Source: Prorocentrum cordatum
Taxonomy: Eukaryota > Sar > Dinophyceae > Prorocentrales > Prorocentraceae
Length of the DNA: 64,000 bases
NCBI GenBank assembly: GCA_963575745.1
Contig: CAUYUJ010018616.1
Coordinates: 507,680 to 571,679 of the forward strand
Direction of reading: 5' to 3'
The position numbers were made by a program, and so were the translations under genes. Positions 63,000 to 64,000 of the stretch are shown here, in pieces (the first letter of the stretch is position 1; every line of letters begins with the position of its first letter). Below the pieces are notes generated by a model. The model saw only the letters and a program-made list of their open reading frames with translations, was not told the origin of the DNA and did not search any database.

Positions 63000-63147
63000 C
63001 TACCGCTCTTCGTCCACGAAGGACGTGGGGGAGGCCTCGTCTGGATCCAGGTCCATCATGTGCGCGATGCCGTACCACTTCTTGTAGGCCGCCACGAACT
63101 GGGACTCGAACATGCCGAACTTCCCCACGACGCGCTTCCTCGCCCAA
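63000..63147 (-). CDS. C-terminal coding exon, unknown product (~48 residues)
   Basis: The minus strand reads KRVVGKFGMFESQFVAAYKK then WYGIAHMMDLDPDEASPTSF and ends VDEER at a TAG (63000-63002). Codons are almost all G/C-ending and residues are typical of a folded protein followed by an acidic tail. This is the clearest coding signal of the right-hand part. The 5' edge is taken at GGCGAG|GAAGCGC (about 63147), an acceptor-like AG; AGs slightly upstream are alternatives. A longer frame over the same bases (62953-63177) is an out-of-frame shadow. No family recognised. Confidence 0.65.
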
Positions 63148-63469
63148 GCCCCCCTTCGCTCTGATCCCGGCCCTCACTCATCGTCCTAACATTGATCCGC
63201 CCCCAGTACTATATCTTTCTCTCGCCCGAGTTATAACCCACATGCCCCGTCTCAACGGCATCTCCTCCTCTCTCTCCTTCCCTTCCTCTCTCTTCCTCTG
63301 TTTATTATTCGTAGTAGTATAACTACCAGTATATCACTATTTGCAAGTGTATGAATAATTTATGTGTACTATATATATATATATATAATCTTCTTATATG
63401 TTTGCAAGCGGGGGGGGGGGGAACACCCCGTCCCCCCCCCCAACAACTGCACCCCCAAGATCGCGGGGT
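63148..63469. other. A+T-rich stretch with (TA)n and poly-G
   Basis: Contains TA repeats at about 63371-63388, a 12-13-bp G run near 63411 and a C run near 63436. Markedly more A+T-rich than the rest of the window at 63290-63400. No gene. Confidence 0.6.
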
Positions 63470-64000
63470 TCTGGGCCCCCCAGACATCCTTGCCAAAGGT
63501 CCCCCGGCTCATGCCAGACCTCCCAGGGCGCTCAGCCGGGTCCTGCCAGCAGGCCCCGAAGCGATCAGAAGAGAGGCCGAAGAAAAGACCCAAGACAGCA
63601 CAAGAGCGCTCCAAGAAGGACCCAGAGAGGGCCTCCAGAGGCCCCCAAGACGGCCCAGGAGGCCCTCAACTGGGTGGGCTCCCAGAGTGCAGAATTCCCT
63701 TCGCTCCAAGCCTGGATTTTCAGCACATTCGCTGTTCGGGTCTTAGCAGCGTCCAAAACAGCAAGGCCTCCAGTTTTGCCCCAAGACGGCCCCAGAGATC
63801 CCCAAGAGAGCCTCTAGACGGCCTGGATGGCCCCAAGACTGCCCAAGGGAGCCCCAACTGAGCCAAAAAGAAGCCCAACATGCCCTCACAAGGCCCCGAA
63901 GCGATCAGAGCGGTGATCAGAGAGGCCGAAGAAAAGACCCAAAACAGCACAAGAGCGCTCCAAGAAGGACCCAGAGAGGGCCTCCGGAGGGCCCCAAGAC
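63470..64000 (+). repeat. CCCAAGAGGCC-type degenerate array
   Basis: Includes a direct duplicate: the AGGCCGAAGAAAAGACCCAA...AGCACAAGAGCGCTCCAAGAAGGACCCAGAGAGGGCCTCC stretch at about 63570-63640 recurs at about 63930-64000. The array continues past the window edge. Confidence 0.75.

Noticed and set aside
1-64000. tRNA, rRNA, riboswitch or bacterial terminator signals
   Set aside because: None could be recognised by eye on either strand.

Overview
This window looks like nuclear DNA from a repeat-saturated, G+C-rich eukaryotic genome, most probably a dinoflagellate. The best single clue is at 36671-36687: 17 bases (AGCCATTTTGGCTCAAG) identical to the 3' end of the dinoflagellate spliced leader. 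Very low gene density, no bacterial-style operons, long (TCC/GGA)n tracts and many small inverted-repeat elements fit that reading. No rRNA, tRNA, CRISPR array or transposase gene could be supported. Most long open frames here are a by-product of G+C richness and of trinucleotide repeats that contain no stops.

Region by region. 1-13 kb holds dispersed repeats, a degenerate ~90-bp satellite (3.3-3.7 kb), triplet repeats, and a duplicated cassette of 83-bp and ~78-bp tandem units (10.9-13.1 kb). 13-26 kb has a coding-like frame (13.3-13.8 kb), a 90/91-bp satellite (15.4-16.2 kb), an 11-bp minisatellite (19.3-20.0 kb) and a 3.9-kb element with terminal inverted repeats (TIRs) that encloses ~45 copies of a 77-bp satellite (21.6-25.4 kb). 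26-38 kb has microsatellites, a ~470-bp inverted duplication around two MITE copies (30.9-32.7 kb), a gene fragment with one in-frame stop (33.8-34.3 kb), the spliced-leader match and a 439-bp higher-order tandem repeat broken by a MITE (36.7-37.8 kb). 38-50 kb carries the most convincing single open frame (38.4-39.7 kb), a 50-codon acidic module (41.4-41.5 kb) and a cluster of four MITEs, two nested inside two others (48.7-49.4 kb). 50-64 kb has several short minus-strand coding-like segments (50.3, 54.5, 58.1, 60.4-61.8 and 63.0 kb), a ~740-bp (CAT)n block and degenerate minisatellites.

The common theme is non-autonomous DNA transposons. At least eleven families of short (about 140-220 bp) repeats with TIR-like ends occur two or three times each. 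Several show clean target-site duplications: TA in families A and F, 5 bp in families B and G. Nested copies and paralogous empty sites show that these are real insertions. Protein-coding calls rest on codon pattern and residue composition only. No domain family was recognised, exon boundaries are uncertain, and gene functions are left open.
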